In this document: one piece after another, positions 1 to 8,578 of the stretch
Layout of the letters: each line of letters begins with the position of its first letter
How positions within the stretch are numbered: the first letter of the stretch is position 1
Source of the DNA: an uncultured Alphaproteobacteria bacterium
GTDB taxonomy: Bacteria > Pseudomonadota > Alphaproteobacteria > CASFRQ01 > SAAU01
DNA length: 24,119 nucleotides
Direction: 5' to 3'
Assembly: GCA_949296785.1 (NCBI GenBank)
Contig: CASFRQ010000219.1
Location: 1-24,119 of the forward strand
Notes under the pieces: model-generated
The model's input: the letters and a program-made list of their open reading frames with translations, nothing else
Told to the model about the DNA's origin: nothing
Databases searched by the model: none
Translations under genes and position numbers: made by a program

Positions 1-3000
1 AAAATTTACGGCTCCTCTAACCCTTCCAACTCTTTTAATGCTACCCTTATCTCGGGTGACGCTTCCATCTCCGGTGGCCTCGTCGCTGGCGGCTCTGTCC
101 TTGGTGGGACTATCTCTGCTAATGCTAATGTTTGTATGAACGCTTTAGGAAGAACATCCTATATGCCGAACGAGAAAAACTGGGACAGCTGTGATGTATA
201 CGACCCCGATTATGTGGGAGCAAACAAGCAAACGGTTACAAATGTTAATTGGGGAAATAATTATGAAATTTTCTCTGAAGAAGAAATTATCTATCAGGAG
301 GATGAAAGCTGTAAGGTTCTTTGTTCCGATAATCCGGAAGATTCTCAGAACTGTTGTGAATTAACAATAGAAGATATAAATGCAGGCATTGACTGCGACG
401 ATAAAGTAAAATGCGATCCCGTTAAGGATGAGAATGGAAATCCCATTATTTTAAGCCAATCGGAACAGTGCTATGTTGTTTTACGAACACTTAATCCCTA
501 CTTGGATGACGGATACGGGGAAGGGCTGAAAAACCCGATAGATTCCAAAAGCTGCCAAGATTACATGAGAGAAAATTATGTGTGTGACAGTTTGGTTGGA
601 AAAACTTATGAAGGATTAAACGGGGAGATTTCTCTGGAAGGCAAAGATTGTACTTGTAAAGAAATGTGTACGCGATACAAGGCTCAGGTTGTGATTGAGA
701 CAGAAACGAGTGGTCTAAAAGTAGGCGGTAATCATTATTGTCAACCTTATAAACATCTTGCTCTTAATTATGATGGTGCCATTTTGAATACTGCGCAAGA
801 TTGGTATAAAAAATACATCCGAGATGATTGCGGTATATTAGGTTCATCTTCATGTGAAGATGAAGATATTAAGTTCATTTCCGGGGAAGAAGGCGGTTGT
901 GAGGCGACAATTAAAATAAACACTTACCAAGCAGAAGAGAAAACCGCTAAATTAACGGATGTGGATTTAGGTTCCAGAAGTGATTTAATCCAGTATAAGG
1001 AAAAAGACGCCACGCCGTCTTGTCCGACGGGGTATACTTTGAACGGGAACCTTTGCCAAAATACGGATGGAGAAACGGTCTCCCCGACTTATACCTGCGA
1101 TGATTCCTGTTCGCTCAATGGCACATCTTGCTGGTGTCCGACGGAAAATAAAGAAAAAATACAAGAAGCCGCAGATAAAGTCTGTAAAAATGGCGGGAGA
1201 GACAGTTCCGGAGATTCTATAGAAGGACTGGGGGAAACGGCATCCGCAAGCTCTATTGACATTGATATGTCCAGACAAAGAGTCTACGCCGTCTTAACCT
1301 GTACTTATCTTGCTCAGACAGGAGAACCAAGTGTTTCAACTCAGACATTTATTGCCGGAGGGCTGGACGAAGGCAGTTGTAATAACGATGACAACGTTAT
1401 CGCCGCAGCCAAGGAAGAATACCCTGCGCCGGAAGGTCAAGTCAGGACATACGAAGTCACCGGCAGGAAATATTCAAAATGCCGCGGCGTTGTGGAAGTA
1501 ACCTTTAAATCAGACATTTATACGGATCCCGTCACAGGTGCGGATTTAGAAAAGACGGGAACCTGCACGGGAGAAAAGGGAATCCGTTCTCCCTGTCAGG
1601 TAGGCGACCAGTCCGGTCCTCTGACGAAAAGAGGTTTGACAGAATGTATAACGACAAGAGTTGTTGACAACACCTGCCAGGCGGATAATTCCGTTAAAAC
1701 CGAACAAATATCCGTCGGAGCTGCACAAGATGTTATTCCGGAGTATTATCCTTATGACCTTCAGGTAGGTAAACAAGTGTGTGAAACCTATATAGAAGAT
1801 AAAATTAAACTGGGACCGAAAACGGTAGAGTTTGAACCCATTCCTGTTGTTACCGCGGATCCGGGGCCAGACAGAAGTTGTACCGTCACGATTCAGGACA
1901 ATGCCAATATTTCAAACGGATATATCTGGGGAAATGCCTTAATCGGAGGAAACGCCAACATTTCTGGCATAGAAATAGACGCAACCATTATTTGTCCGTA
2001 TTATGAAGGGGCTTTTATTCCGTCCGGATGGTCTGCCGATTACACAAACAAACAATGTGTTCGGTCCGTTTCACCGACAAAGTATTGTGCTTCTGGGACT
2101 CTCTGTACACAATGGGGAAAAACATATTGTACAGATGGTTGGTGTTCTTGGTTGGGATATCTCTTCTCCAATAAGTGGAGCTATCAGACAAAATGTGCAT
2201 CCGGTTATTCTCGTGAAGGCAACCAATGCGTTCGCAGAGAAGAGGCTCAATATCAATGCCAAGGCAAAGAAGGGCAATATTGCGAATTGAATGCTCCTCC
2301 GGCAGACAAATCCCAGAAAAGAACATGTAATTGTTTCCCGAGGATTCATACCAACACCGTTGTTCGCGGAAACGCATTAGTAACGGGAGGAACATTAGGC
2401 GGAAAAGCTAATCAAATTAACGGAAAAGAAGTTTTGGAGATTGCAGGAACAGGCAACGGAATTGTTGAAGGTTCGGCAAGAATGGAAGGAGGTAATTTCT
2501 ACGGCGGCGTTTTAACAGACAAAGCAAGATTGGTAAACGGGCTTATTTACCCTCAAGGCGTCAATAAAGACGAAAATTCGGGGGAAATAACCGGTGCAGG
2601 ACAAGCAATAGACAATAGAACAATCAATAGCTCTTCTGTTTATCCGAACATCGGTGGCTCGACAAAGATTGAATATGCCGAAATATTCGGCGGGACAATT
2701 CTGGGAGGTAATTTTAAAAGAGTTTCCGGCTATGACGAGATATGCGAAAGATATATGTATAAAAAAGTCTTATGGGTAAAAAAGTATAAAACAAGCTGTC
2801 ATAAAGGCAATTATACTTCCTATCCCGTTATTAAAGGCGGAACCATCGGCGGCGGAAATTTTTCGGCGGGAATTATAGAAAACGGCGCCAAAGTTTGCGT
2901 TAACAATCCTTCCTGCAATGTATCCGTCCAACCAGGGCATGTCGGAACTTTAGGTTCTCTCGGCAGTTCAAGTCATTTCTTTGGTTGGTTCAAATCTTCC

Positions 3001-3186
3001 TCAAAAGAAATGAATGGGCTATTCACGGAAGGTTCTACTGATGATGTAAATTCTAAGGGATTGTACATAAAGATAAAAGGGACTTTAACCAGCGGCCAAG
3101 TTTGCGGCGGGGAATTTACTGGCGGCTCTTCTTTCCCTTATTTCGGAATACACAAAGGTTTTAATCACAGAAAATGTTTGGATTAA
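1..3186 (+). CDS. Large cysteine-rich glycine-repeat protein, 5' end outside the window
   Basis: The reading frame is open from base 1, so the gene starts upstream; the first internal ATG is at 136 but nothing marks it as a start. The visible part is about 1060 residues with roughly 50 cysteines. Two kinds of sequence alternate. Short Gly/Ala/Asn blocks of the form GGTIxGG..A.I...A.VC occur near 40-135, 1891-2010, 2356-2560, 2680-2720, 2824-2910 and 3085-3130. They are separated by Cys-rich inserts, with pairs such as CPTGYTLNGNLC and CASGYSREGNQC. The Gly blocks resemble rungs of a parallel beta-helix; the Cys-rich parts look like disulfide-bonded extracellular modules. A secreted or surface protein is inferred; the export signal would lie outside the window. 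I do not recognise a named family. The first 45 codons use very different codons from the rest. A terminator follows directly. Confidence 0.85.
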   Translation, partial: KIYGSSNPSNSFNATLISGDASISGGLVAGGSVLGGTISANANVCMNALGRTSYMPNEKNWDSCDVYDPDYVGANKQTVTNVNWGNNYEIFSEEEIIYQEDESCKVLCSDNPEDSQNCCELTIEDINAGIDCDDKVKCDPVKDENGNPIILSQSEQCYVVLRTLNPYLDDGYGEGLKNPIDSKSCQDYMRENYVCDSLVGKTYEGLNGEISLEGKDCTCKEMCTRYKAQVVIETETSGLKVGGNHYCQPYKHLALNYDGAILNTAQDWYKKYIRDDCGILGSSSCEDEDIKFISGEEGGCEATIKINTYQAEEKTAKLTDVDLGSRSDLIQYKEKDATPSCPTGYTLNGNLCQNTDGETVSPTYTCDDSCSLNGTSCWCPTENKEKIQEAADKVCKNGGRDSSGDSIEGLGETASASSIDIDMSRQRVYAVLTCTYLAQTGEPSVSTQTFIAGGLDEGSCNNDDNVIAAAKEEYPAPEGQVRTYEVTGRKYSKCRGVVEVTFKSDIYTDPVTGADLEKTGTCTGEKGIRSPCQVGDQSGPLTKRGLTECITTRVVDNTCQADNSVKTEQISVGAAQDVIPEYYPYDLQVGKQVCETYIEDKIKLGPKTVEFEPIPVVTADPGPDRSCTVTIQDNANISNGYIWGNALIGGNANISGIEIDATIICPYYEGAFIPSGWSADYTNKQCVRSVSPTKYCASGTLCTQWGKTYCTDGWCSWLGYLFSNKWSYQTKCASGYSREGNQCVRREEAQYQCQGKEGQYCELNAPPADKSQKRTCNCFPRIHTNTVVRGNALVTGGTLGGKANQINGKEVLEIAGTGNGIVEGSARMEGGNFYGGVLTDKARLVNGLIYPQGVNKDENSGEITGAGQAIDNRTINSSSVYPNIGGSTKIEYAEIFGGTILGGNFKRVSGYDEICERYMYKKVLWVKKYKTSCHKGNYTSYPVIKGGTIGGGNFSAGIIENGAKVCVNNPSCNVSVQPGHVGTLGSLGSSSHFFGWFKSSSKEMNGLFTEGSTDDVNSKGLYIKIKGTLTSGQVCGGEFTGGSSFPYFGIHKGFNHRKCLD

Positions 3187-3206
3187 ACTTTCGTCCGCTA
3201 CATAAA

Positions 3207-3251
3207 CATCCTGTCAAAGAATTTGTTTTCTTTGACAGGGTGTTTTATTTT
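3207..3251 (+). terminator. Rho-independent terminator of the Cys-rich protein gene
   Basis: A 15-bp stem (3207-3221 with 3228-3242, one G-T pair) and a 6-nt loop are followed by a T-rich run. It begins about 20 nt after the stop codon and separates this gene from the next plus-strand gene. Confidence 0.85.
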
Positions 3252-3303
3252 AAGTTAAACTACCTAAAAAACCAATCAAGACACAATAAAACAGGAGAAC
3301 AAA

Positions 3304-4095
3304 ATGTCCCGTCAGTTCGGAATAAAAATATTCAATACCAACCTGAAAAACGCCCCTTTGTTTGTTAATCAGGCGATAGAGGCCGTTCGCCAGGGTTCCT
3401 TTGATTTTTTGGAGATGCAGGTTTTTCCCGGCAGCTATGAGGAAACAAAAAAGGAATTAAAATCAAAAATCGGAGATCTGCCCGTTATTATCCACGCGCC
3501 GCATACCGGACAAGGCATGGACATGGGAGATAAAGAAAAGGCGGCGGAAAACTATGAAAAATTAAAGGATTCGCAAAAAATGGCCGACTTGTTTCATTCC
3601 GACATAATCATCCTGCATGCAGGAACACAAAACAAACAGGAAAACATAGACGAGACCTGTCGGCAATTTAAAGAAATAAACGATTCGCGCATTACCGTAG
3701 AAAATGTCCCTCATTATTGTAACTCCTCTTTCAGAGAACTGCACGGATGTTCTCCCGAACAAATACAATACATTATGCATGAAACAGGATGTAAATTTTG
3801 TTTAGACTTTTCCCATGCCGTGTGTTCAGCCAATCATTTTCATCGGCCGATAGAAGAAGAGATGCAAGCTTACGCCACTTTAAAACCTGCGCATTTTCAC
3901 CTTTGTGACGGAGATATTTCTGGTCAAGAGGATACTCATTTGCATTTGGGAAAAGGTTCTTACCCCCTGGCAAAATTTATCCATGATTATATCCCCGAAA
4001 ATGCGCGTGCAACATTGGAAACAGGTTCCGGAATACCTTTAGATATCAGCCCTTGGCTAAAAGATTTAGCATTTGCCAGAGAGGCCGACAAATAA
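3304..4095 (+). CDS. Sugar-isomerase/endonuclease IV-like TIM-barrel protein
   Basis: This 263-residue protein fits the xylose isomerase-like TIM-barrel superfamily (AP endonuclease 2 family), whose members bind divalent metals and act on sugars or abasic DNA. Candidate metal ligands lie at barrel strand ends: H64/H67 (IIHAPH), H105 (ILHAG), E133 (VENVP), D168 and H171 (LDFSH), H198 and D202 (HFHLCD), H212/H214 (HLHLG) and E239 (LETG). The start at 3304 is preceded by an AGGAG site at a good distance. It appears to be a single-gene unit with terminators on both sides, so neighbours say nothing about substrate. There is no signal peptide, so it should be cytoplasmic. The fold is well supported; isomerase, epimerase or endonuclease cannot be separated from sequence alone. 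Confidence 0.85.
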   Translation: MSRQFGIKIFNTNLKNAPLFVNQAIEAVRQGSFDFLEMQVFPGSYEETKKELKSKIGDLPVIIHAPHTGQGMDMGDKEKAAENYEKLKDSQKMADLFHSDIIILHAGTQNKQENIDETCRQFKEINDSRITVENVPHYCNSSFRELHGCSPEQIQYIMHETGCKFCLDFSHAVCSANHFHRPIEEEMQAYATLKPAHFHLCDGDISGQEDTHLHLGKGSYPLAKFIHDYIPENARATLETGSGIPLDISPWLKDLAFAREADK

Positions 4096-4171
4096 AGAGG
4101 GAACGGATAAAAATCCGGAATCTTTTCTCAAAAAAGTTCAAAAATCCAAAATTCCGCAAATTTTTAATTAA

Positions 4172-4212
4172 ATAAGAGAAGAAGCCGTTTTAATAAAAAA
4201 CGACTTCTTTTC
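4172..4212. terminator. Probable bidirectional terminator between convergent genes
   Basis: An inverted repeat (gaagccgtttt with aaaacgacttc, one C-A mismatch) has A/T-rich flanks on both sides. It lies between the plus-strand TIM-barrel gene and the end of dapF on the minus strand, so it could serve both. Confidence 0.65.
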
Positions 4213-4255
4213 ATATGGTATGAAAAAATAAAAATTCTTTTTTTCAAGAAAGAAA

Positions 4256-5068
4256 TTAAAAATCAGAAGGGTCAAATTCCCCTTCAAAAACAAAAACAGC
4301 GGGCCCTTGCATATAAAAACCGTCTTTTTTCCAAGAAAGTTTCAAAGTCCCTCCCCTCATTCTAACAGAAACCTCATCCATTTTTTCCGCCATCAAGGAA
4401 CGGTACACGCCGGCCGTAGCGCAAGCCCCCGTTCCACAGGCCATTGTCTCTCCCGAATTTCTTTCCCAAACGCGCATTTCAAGCGTTCCCGATGAAGAAA
4501 CCTTAAAAAACTCAACATTTGTTTTTTCAGGGAAAAGAGATAAATTCTCTTCAATAGGAGGGCCGTATTTTTCTACAGGAAAAGTATCCAATACTTCATC
4601 CTCCGGCAGTAAAACAACAGCATGTGGATTTCCCATATCCGCTCGCCGAAACTCAAAGGTCCGTCCGCAAGAGGCCACCGTTTCCGTTTGACCGGAAACT
4701 CTGGGAGGATAAAACATCCGGATAGAAACCTCATCCTCTTTCAAAACCTGAGCCTGGACAAGGCCGGGAATTGTTTCAATGACTGCCGTTTCGCCGACTA
4801 AAGACAGACGGTGAGCCAAAGCCATGACACAGCGCACGCCGTTACCGCACATCTGCGCCTCCGATCCATCAAAGCCGTTAAACATCCGCATTCTGACATC
4901 CCCTTTGCGAGAGGGAAGAAGAAAAATCACCCCATCAGAACCGATACCGAAATGTCTGTCCGACAAGCGGGGAACTTTCGGTACAAGATCATCAACATTC
5001 ACGGGAACAGTTATCCCGTCAATATAGATATAATCATTTCCCGCACCCTGAAGTTTATAAAATTTCAT
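4256..5068 (-). CDS. dapF: Diaminopimelate epimerase
   Basis: DapF converts LL- to meso-diaminopimelate in the cytoplasm, feeding lysine and peptidoglycan synthesis. The 270-residue protein has both catalytic cysteines in their expected settings: C74 in MCGNGVRC and C211 in MACGTGACA, plus NPHAVV and the N-terminal GAGNDYIYID. The start is set at 5068, not at the in-frame ATG at 5107: family members begin at this MKFYKLQGAGND position and a GAGGA site lies 8 nt upstream of it. The longer version would overlap the upstream gene. It lies 10 nt downstream of a prepilin-like gene, so the two are probably co-transcribed; that link is unusual, because nothing in the pathway connects them. Length is normal for the family. 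Confidence 0.95.
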   Translation of the reverse strand: MKFYKLQGAGNDYIYIDGITVPVNVDDLVPKVPRLSDRHFGIGSDGVIFLLPSRKGDVRMRMFNGFDGSEAQMCGNGVRCVMALAHRLSLVGETAVIETIPGLVQAQVLKEDEVSIRMFYPPRVSGQTETVASCGRTFEFRRADMGNPHAVVLLPEDEVLDTFPVEKYGPPIEENLSLFPEKTNVEFFKVSSSGTLEMRVWERNSGETMACGTGACATAGVYRSLMAEKMDEVSVRMRGGTLKLSWKKDGFYMQGPAVFVFEGEFDPSDF

Positions 5069-5078
5069 AATTTCTTCC

Positions 5079-5597
5079 TCAATCCACAGGCAGGCAGCCC
5101 CATGCAATCCTCAAATAAGCATCTTCGTCATCCGTACACAGGCTATTCAGTAAAGACAATCTGTCCGCCGTCAAAGGTTTCAGCTCATTTTCATCCCCGA
5201 TACATACTCTGGCTTGATTATGGTAAACTTCTACAATCCTATGACAGATTTCCGGCGGTACTCCCTGCATTGTCAAAGCGTAGTCATAAAAAACATCTTC
5301 CTCGCGGCGGTCAATTCCCACGACCTTTATCTGAGGGGCCAGTACTTGAGCCGCTGCTGTAAAATGGCTTAAATCTATAAAAGCAAAGTTATCGGCAGCA
5401 GAGGTCTTCATATCATTGATATATCCGTCTATTTGAGAAGGAAGCATCGCCAATTCAGACATGAAATTATTTTCACGAAGCCTGTACATCGCCATGTTAT
5501 ATCCGGCAAGCCCTCCAACGGACAAAACACCCACAATGGCCAGAACGCCCAGCATTTCAATCATACTTCGTCCAAATTGGTGAGATTCTTTGAACAT
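5079..5597 (-). CDS. Type IV prepilin-like protein (paralogue of the divergent gene)
   Basis: The protein has 172 residues. It begins with a short basic leader and the sequence G9-RSMIE followed by about 20 hydrophobic residues. This matches a class III (prepilin peptidase) signal with cleavage after G9 and the conserved Glu at mature position 5. The remainder is a small globular domain with Cys at three places (EICHR, ARVCIG and NSLC, plus WGC near the end). It shares a pattern with the gene at 5752-6327: A-D-x-F-x-F-I-D-L-S, then LPxxICHR/LCHKL, then VCxxD. A perfect AGGAGGT site lies just before the start and a promoter fit lies upstream. It is first in an operon with dapF. Role inferred: pilin-like or pseudopilin-like subunit; no assembly genes are in the window. 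Confidence 0.8.
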   Translation of the reverse strand: MFKESHQFGRSMIEMLGVLAIVGVLSVGGLAGYNMAMYRLRENNFMSELAMLPSQIDGYINDMKTSAADNFAFIDLSHFTAAAQVLAPQIKVVGIDRREEDVFYDYALTMQGVPPEICHRIVEVYHNQARVCIGDENELKPLTADRLSLLNSLCTDDEDAYLRIAWGCLPVD

Positions 5598-5622
5598 TTT
5601 ACCTCCTTTTGCTTTTTGCTTT

Positions 5623-5651
5623 AGGATATTCTTTCTTTCTTATTCTCTCAA
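5623..5651 (-). promoter_or_regulatory. Sigma-70-like promoter for the prepilin-dapF pair
   Basis: On the minus strand TTGAGA (5651-5646) and TATCCT (5628-5623) are separated by exactly 17 nt. The -10 ends about 25 nt before the start codon. This is a consensus fit only. Confidence 0.5.
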
Positions 5652-5684
5652 GTAAAAAATAAACCAATAGAAACAAAAACCGTC

Positions 5685-5713
5685 TTGCATAGAAAACATT
5701 CTTCTCTTATGTT
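5685..5713 (+). promoter_or_regulatory. Possible promoter of the plus-strand prepilin-like gene
   Basis: TTGCAT and TATGTT are separated by 17 nt, about 40 nt before the start. The -35 match is weak. A short hairpin (ccgtca, loop agata, tgacgg, 5722-5738) sits in the leader directly before the ribosome binding site. Confidence 0.35.
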
Positions 5714-5751
5714 AACATTAACCGTCAAGATATGACGGAAAGGAGTTCTCT

Positions 5752-6327
5752 ATGAAAAATTTAATTTCCTATAGCATAAAAAAAGATTCATTTTCCCAAT
5801 CCGGCAAGGGCCTTGTTGAAATTATGGGGGTTTTAACTATTGCCGCCATCCTGTCCATAGGCGGCATTTCCGGTTACGGCGTCGCCATGTCCATGATTAT
5901 GCAAAATCGGTTCATTGACGCGTTTCAAGAAGTCATTTTTAACGCGGGAGAAGAAATGGAAGAGGAAGAAACAACCTCTCTTTCCGGCAACTACTTTTCA
6001 AAACAGGAGGCAGATTCTTATCGTTTTGTAGATATCAGCCGATTGCAAAAGGCAGCAATCGCCGTTGACAACAGAATCACCGTTTCACCTTTAGGGAATG
6101 ACGGAGGAAGAATTTCCTACCGGTTTTATATTGAATTCCAAAACTTGCCGTCTTCTTTATGTCACAAGCTGATTAATCTGCCGTATGAAGAGCCCGTCTG
6201 CGTAGATGACGGCAGTGGATACATGTACAATATAACGGAAGAAAAAGAGGATGCCGTAGAATTTTGCGCCGCTGCAGACAGACCGACCGGAACCACCCGT
6301 ATTTTATTCCAATGTGATAAAAAATAA
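5752..6327 (+). CDS. Type IV prepilin-like protein (second paralogue)
   Basis: The 191-residue protein has an N-terminal leader ending SQSG18, followed by KGLVE with Glu at mature position 5 and a hydrophobic helix to about residue 45. This is the layout of prepilin-peptidase substrates. Its C-terminal domain parallels the divergent minus-strand gene: ADSYRFVDIS matches ADNFAFIDLS there, LPSSLCHKL matches PPEICHRI, and PVCVDD matches ARVCIGD. An acidic insertion (EEMEEEE) follows the helix and is absent from the paralogue. An AAGGAG site precedes the start. The two genes diverge from a shared 154-nt spacer, so they probably arose by duplication. Role inferred as a pilin-like or pseudopilin-like subunit; the partner machinery is not in view. 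Confidence 0.8.
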   Translation: MKNLISYSIKKDSFSQSGKGLVEIMGVLTIAAILSIGGISGYGVAMSMIMQNRFIDAFQEVIFNAGEEMEEEETTSLSGNYFSKQEADSYRFVDISRLQKAAIAVDNRITVSPLGNDGGRISYRFYIEFQNLPSSLCHKLINLPYEEPVCVDDGSGYMYNITEEKEDAVEFCAAADRPTGTTRILFQCDKK

Positions 6328-6403
6328 CATTTAGATTGCGTAGCAAGGAAAGAGCTCTTTCTGATATACGGATTTTAACGGGAGAAAAAGAAAGACGGAA
6401 AGA

Positions 6404-6432
6404 TTGACTTTAAAAAAACGGCAACATAATAT
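6404..6432 (+). promoter_or_regulatory. Sigma-70-like promoter of lnt
   Basis: TTGACT (6404-6409) and TAATAT (6427-6432) are separated by 17 nt, about 35 nt before the lnt start. The -35 is one base from consensus. Confidence 0.5.
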
Positions 6433-6467
6433 GAATTTCAAATTTTAAATTAAAAGAGGAATGAGAC

Positions 6468-8108
6468 ATGTCCCATTTGCTTCAAAAATTGCTTCCATAC
6501 ATTATTTTGTCTGTAGCGGGGTTTGCCTCTTTTTTTGCATTTTCCCCTTACCGTCAGGTTTGGATTATGTTTTTAACCATACCCTGTCTGGTGTTTTATA
6601 TCAATGAAGCAAAAACAAAAAAACAAGCTGTTTTTCAGGCGGGCCTTTTTGGAGGCGTTTTCTTTGAAACTTCTTTATTTTGGGCGGTCAAAGGACTGTT
6701 TTCCGAGTACGGTCTCCTTGTTTATTTTCTCTTCGTACTCTTCTTATTCCTTATGGGCTTCTTTTTTTACGGAACGATCGCCTTTCTGTCTCATTTTTTT
6801 AAAAAAGGCCTTTCTCGAATCATTGCTTTTTGTTGCCTTCTTTCTTTATCCGAATATGTCCAGTCTTACTTTATTTTTCAGCTTTCCTGGCTTTTTATGG
6901 CAAGCGCTTGGGTAAGCTATCCCAAAATGCTTCAGTTTTTCAGTATTGCAGGAACATTCGGTTACGGCTTTTTTACCGTTTTTATTTTTACCTCTCCGTT
7001 ATTTTTATTAACGAAAGAAAAACACTATAAAACTTTCATTCTGGCAGTTATTCTGACCGGAGGGATTTTCCTTTACGGAGATAAGCGGTTGGAAAATACC
7101 CGAGATTCTGAATATGTCCCGGATATAAATTTAAGACTGATACAAAAACATCAAACAAAATCCCTAAATGACATTCCCGCTTATATAACACCTGTTCTTT
7201 TTGACAACGAAATATATTTTGCTTTAAAAAAACCTTTAGCCGTTAAAGGAAAGAACATCCTGTTTTTCCCGGAAGCTTTTATCCGTTCCAGGATTCAAGA
7301 TGAACCTCTTCTTTTTCAAAAACCTTTAGAAAGAGAATATCCTGATTTTTACATTTTAACAGGTTCTCTAAGAAAAATTGAAGGGAAAAAGGTATATAAC
7401 AGTATTCTGGCTGTTGACAATAAAGCGCGAATTCTTAATTCAAATGATAAATACAAATTTGTTCCTGTTGGAGAATACATTCCTTTTATTGAGAATTTTA
7501 GAAATTTTTCCAGGGGAAAAGGACCAAAAACATTCCATTTAGACGGAGTACCGGCAGTTGGTGCGGTTAATTGTGTAGAAATTACATACCCGAGAATTTT
7601 TATTGACCAAAAAGACCGACCGAAGTGGATTGCCAATATAACAAACGATTCTGTTTATCTGAATGAATTGGGATCTTATCAATATCTTATTTTTTCCCAA
7701 TTGAGAGCCGTTGAAGAAGGACTGCCTGTTGTGAAAATATCTACCCCTTACGGTATTTCGGCGGTTATCAATCCTTATGGCGAAATTGAAGCTTTTCTGC
7801 CGCGCGGAACGACGGATACTTTGGATGCCAGATTACCGAAAGCGCTCCCGCCTACTTTTTATGCAAAATACGGAAATATTCCTTTTCTTTTAGGAAGTTT
7901 CCTCCTCTTAGTCGCCTGCGCCGCCGTTTCTTTTTGTAAAAAAAATACCGGTACACCGGAAGACGGAACAGAAGTTCCCGATAAATCGGAGATTATCCCT
8001 GGCAAAAGAGAAAAAGCGGAGCCTTCCCGTTCGTCCACAACCAGGAAGGAAAAAGAAAAACAAAGGCAACAAAGGGCAGAAAAAAGGAAAAAGAGGAAAA
8101 AACAATAA
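6468..8108 (+). CDS. lnt: Apolipoprotein N-acyltransferase
   Basis: Lnt adds the third acyl chain to the N-terminal Cys of lipoproteins in the inner membrane. The 546-residue protein has about six membrane helices to residue 205, a periplasmic nitrilase-like domain, and a last helix near 470-490. The catalytic triad is visible: E269 in FFPEAF, K328 in NDKYKFVPVGEY and C369 in GAVNCVEITYP. NITNDS and QLRAVEEGLP also match the family. An AGAGGA site precedes the start. The protein is longer than typical because of about 55 residues after the last helix, ending in a highly charged Lys/Arg/Glu stretch (from about 522). That tail would face the cytoplasm and is not part of the usual family. It is transcribed alone and followed by a terminator. 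Confidence 0.93.
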   Translation: MSHLLQKLLPYIILSVAGFASFFAFSPYRQVWIMFLTIPCLVFYINEAKTKKQAVFQAGLFGGVFFETSLFWAVKGLFSEYGLLVYFLFVLFLFLMGFFFYGTIAFLSHFFKKGLSRIIAFCCLLSLSEYVQSYFIFQLSWLFMASAWVSYPKMLQFFSIAGTFGYGFFTVFIFTSPLFLLTKEKHYKTFILAVILTGGIFLYGDKRLENTRDSEYVPDINLRLIQKHQTKSLNDIPAYITPVLFDNEIYFALKKPLAVKGKNILFFPEAFIRSRIQDEPLLFQKPLEREYPDFYILTGSLRKIEGKKVYNSILAVDNKARILNSNDKYKFVPVGEYIPFIENFRNFSRGKGPKTFHLDGVPAVGAVNCVEITYPRIFIDQKDRPKWIANITNDSVYLNELGSYQYLIFSQLRAVEEGLPVVKISTPYGISAVINPYGEIEAFLPRGTTDTLDARLPKALPPTFYAKYGNIPFLLGSFLLLVACAAVSFCKKNTGTPEDGTEVPDKSEIIPGKREKAEPSRSSTTRKEKEKQRQQRAEKRKKRKKQ

Positions 8109-8113
8109 AAATT

Positions 8114-8139
8114 CCTCCTGTATAAAACAGGGAGTTTTT
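8114..8139 (+). terminator. Terminator of lnt
   Basis: A short imperfect hairpin (ctcctgt with acagggag, one bulged G) is followed by TTTTT, just after the lnt stop codon. Confidence 0.6.
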
Positions 8140-8578
8140 GCTCTTTTCAATCTTAAAACCTGTATTCAAAAAGAGGGAATTTTTCTTTTGTATTCTTAAC
8201 ATCAAAGCATGCCAAGCAGATGGAAAATTTATTTTTTCCCACCGAAAGAATTTTTAAAAAACTACTTTTTTTTCTCTGTTTTTTTCATCAGAAATCTTTT
8301 TTCTAAAGAGCTTTTTATTAAAAATAAACCTTTAAGCCTTTTCATTTTATTTTTTCAAACCATAGCTTTATATCTTTTATTCTTCCCGTATTTTAAACAG
8401 GAACACGCCAGGTTTATTTTTTCAGAAAATCTGCAAAAATATTACGATTTACAAACGCGGCCGTTTTTAGTCAGTTACAGAAATTGTAATCGCAGGCAAA
8501 TTTCCTCCCCCCGGCAAAACATCGGATAATGTTTTAAAAGACTTTGTTTTATCAACATATCTTTTCTTAAAATCTTCT
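8140..8578. other. T-rich convergent spacer between lnt and murQ, no convincing gene
   Basis: This 440-nt stretch is very T-rich on the plus strand. A plus-strand open frame (8209-8529, 106 codons) would give a Phe-rich protein but has no ribosome binding site and looks like a product of composition. On the minus strand, open sequence continues past the end of murQ in another frame to 8467 without a start of its own. I see no RNA gene and no clear terminator for murQ. Confidence 0.5.

Noticed and set aside
5069..5107. Longer dapF start at 5107
   Set aside because: It overlaps the upstream gene, and the family start with its ribosome binding site lies at 5068.
8209..8529. 106-codon plus-strand open frame, Phe-rich
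   Set aside because: It has no ribosome binding site, extreme T-rich composition and no family likeness; probably an effect of base composition.
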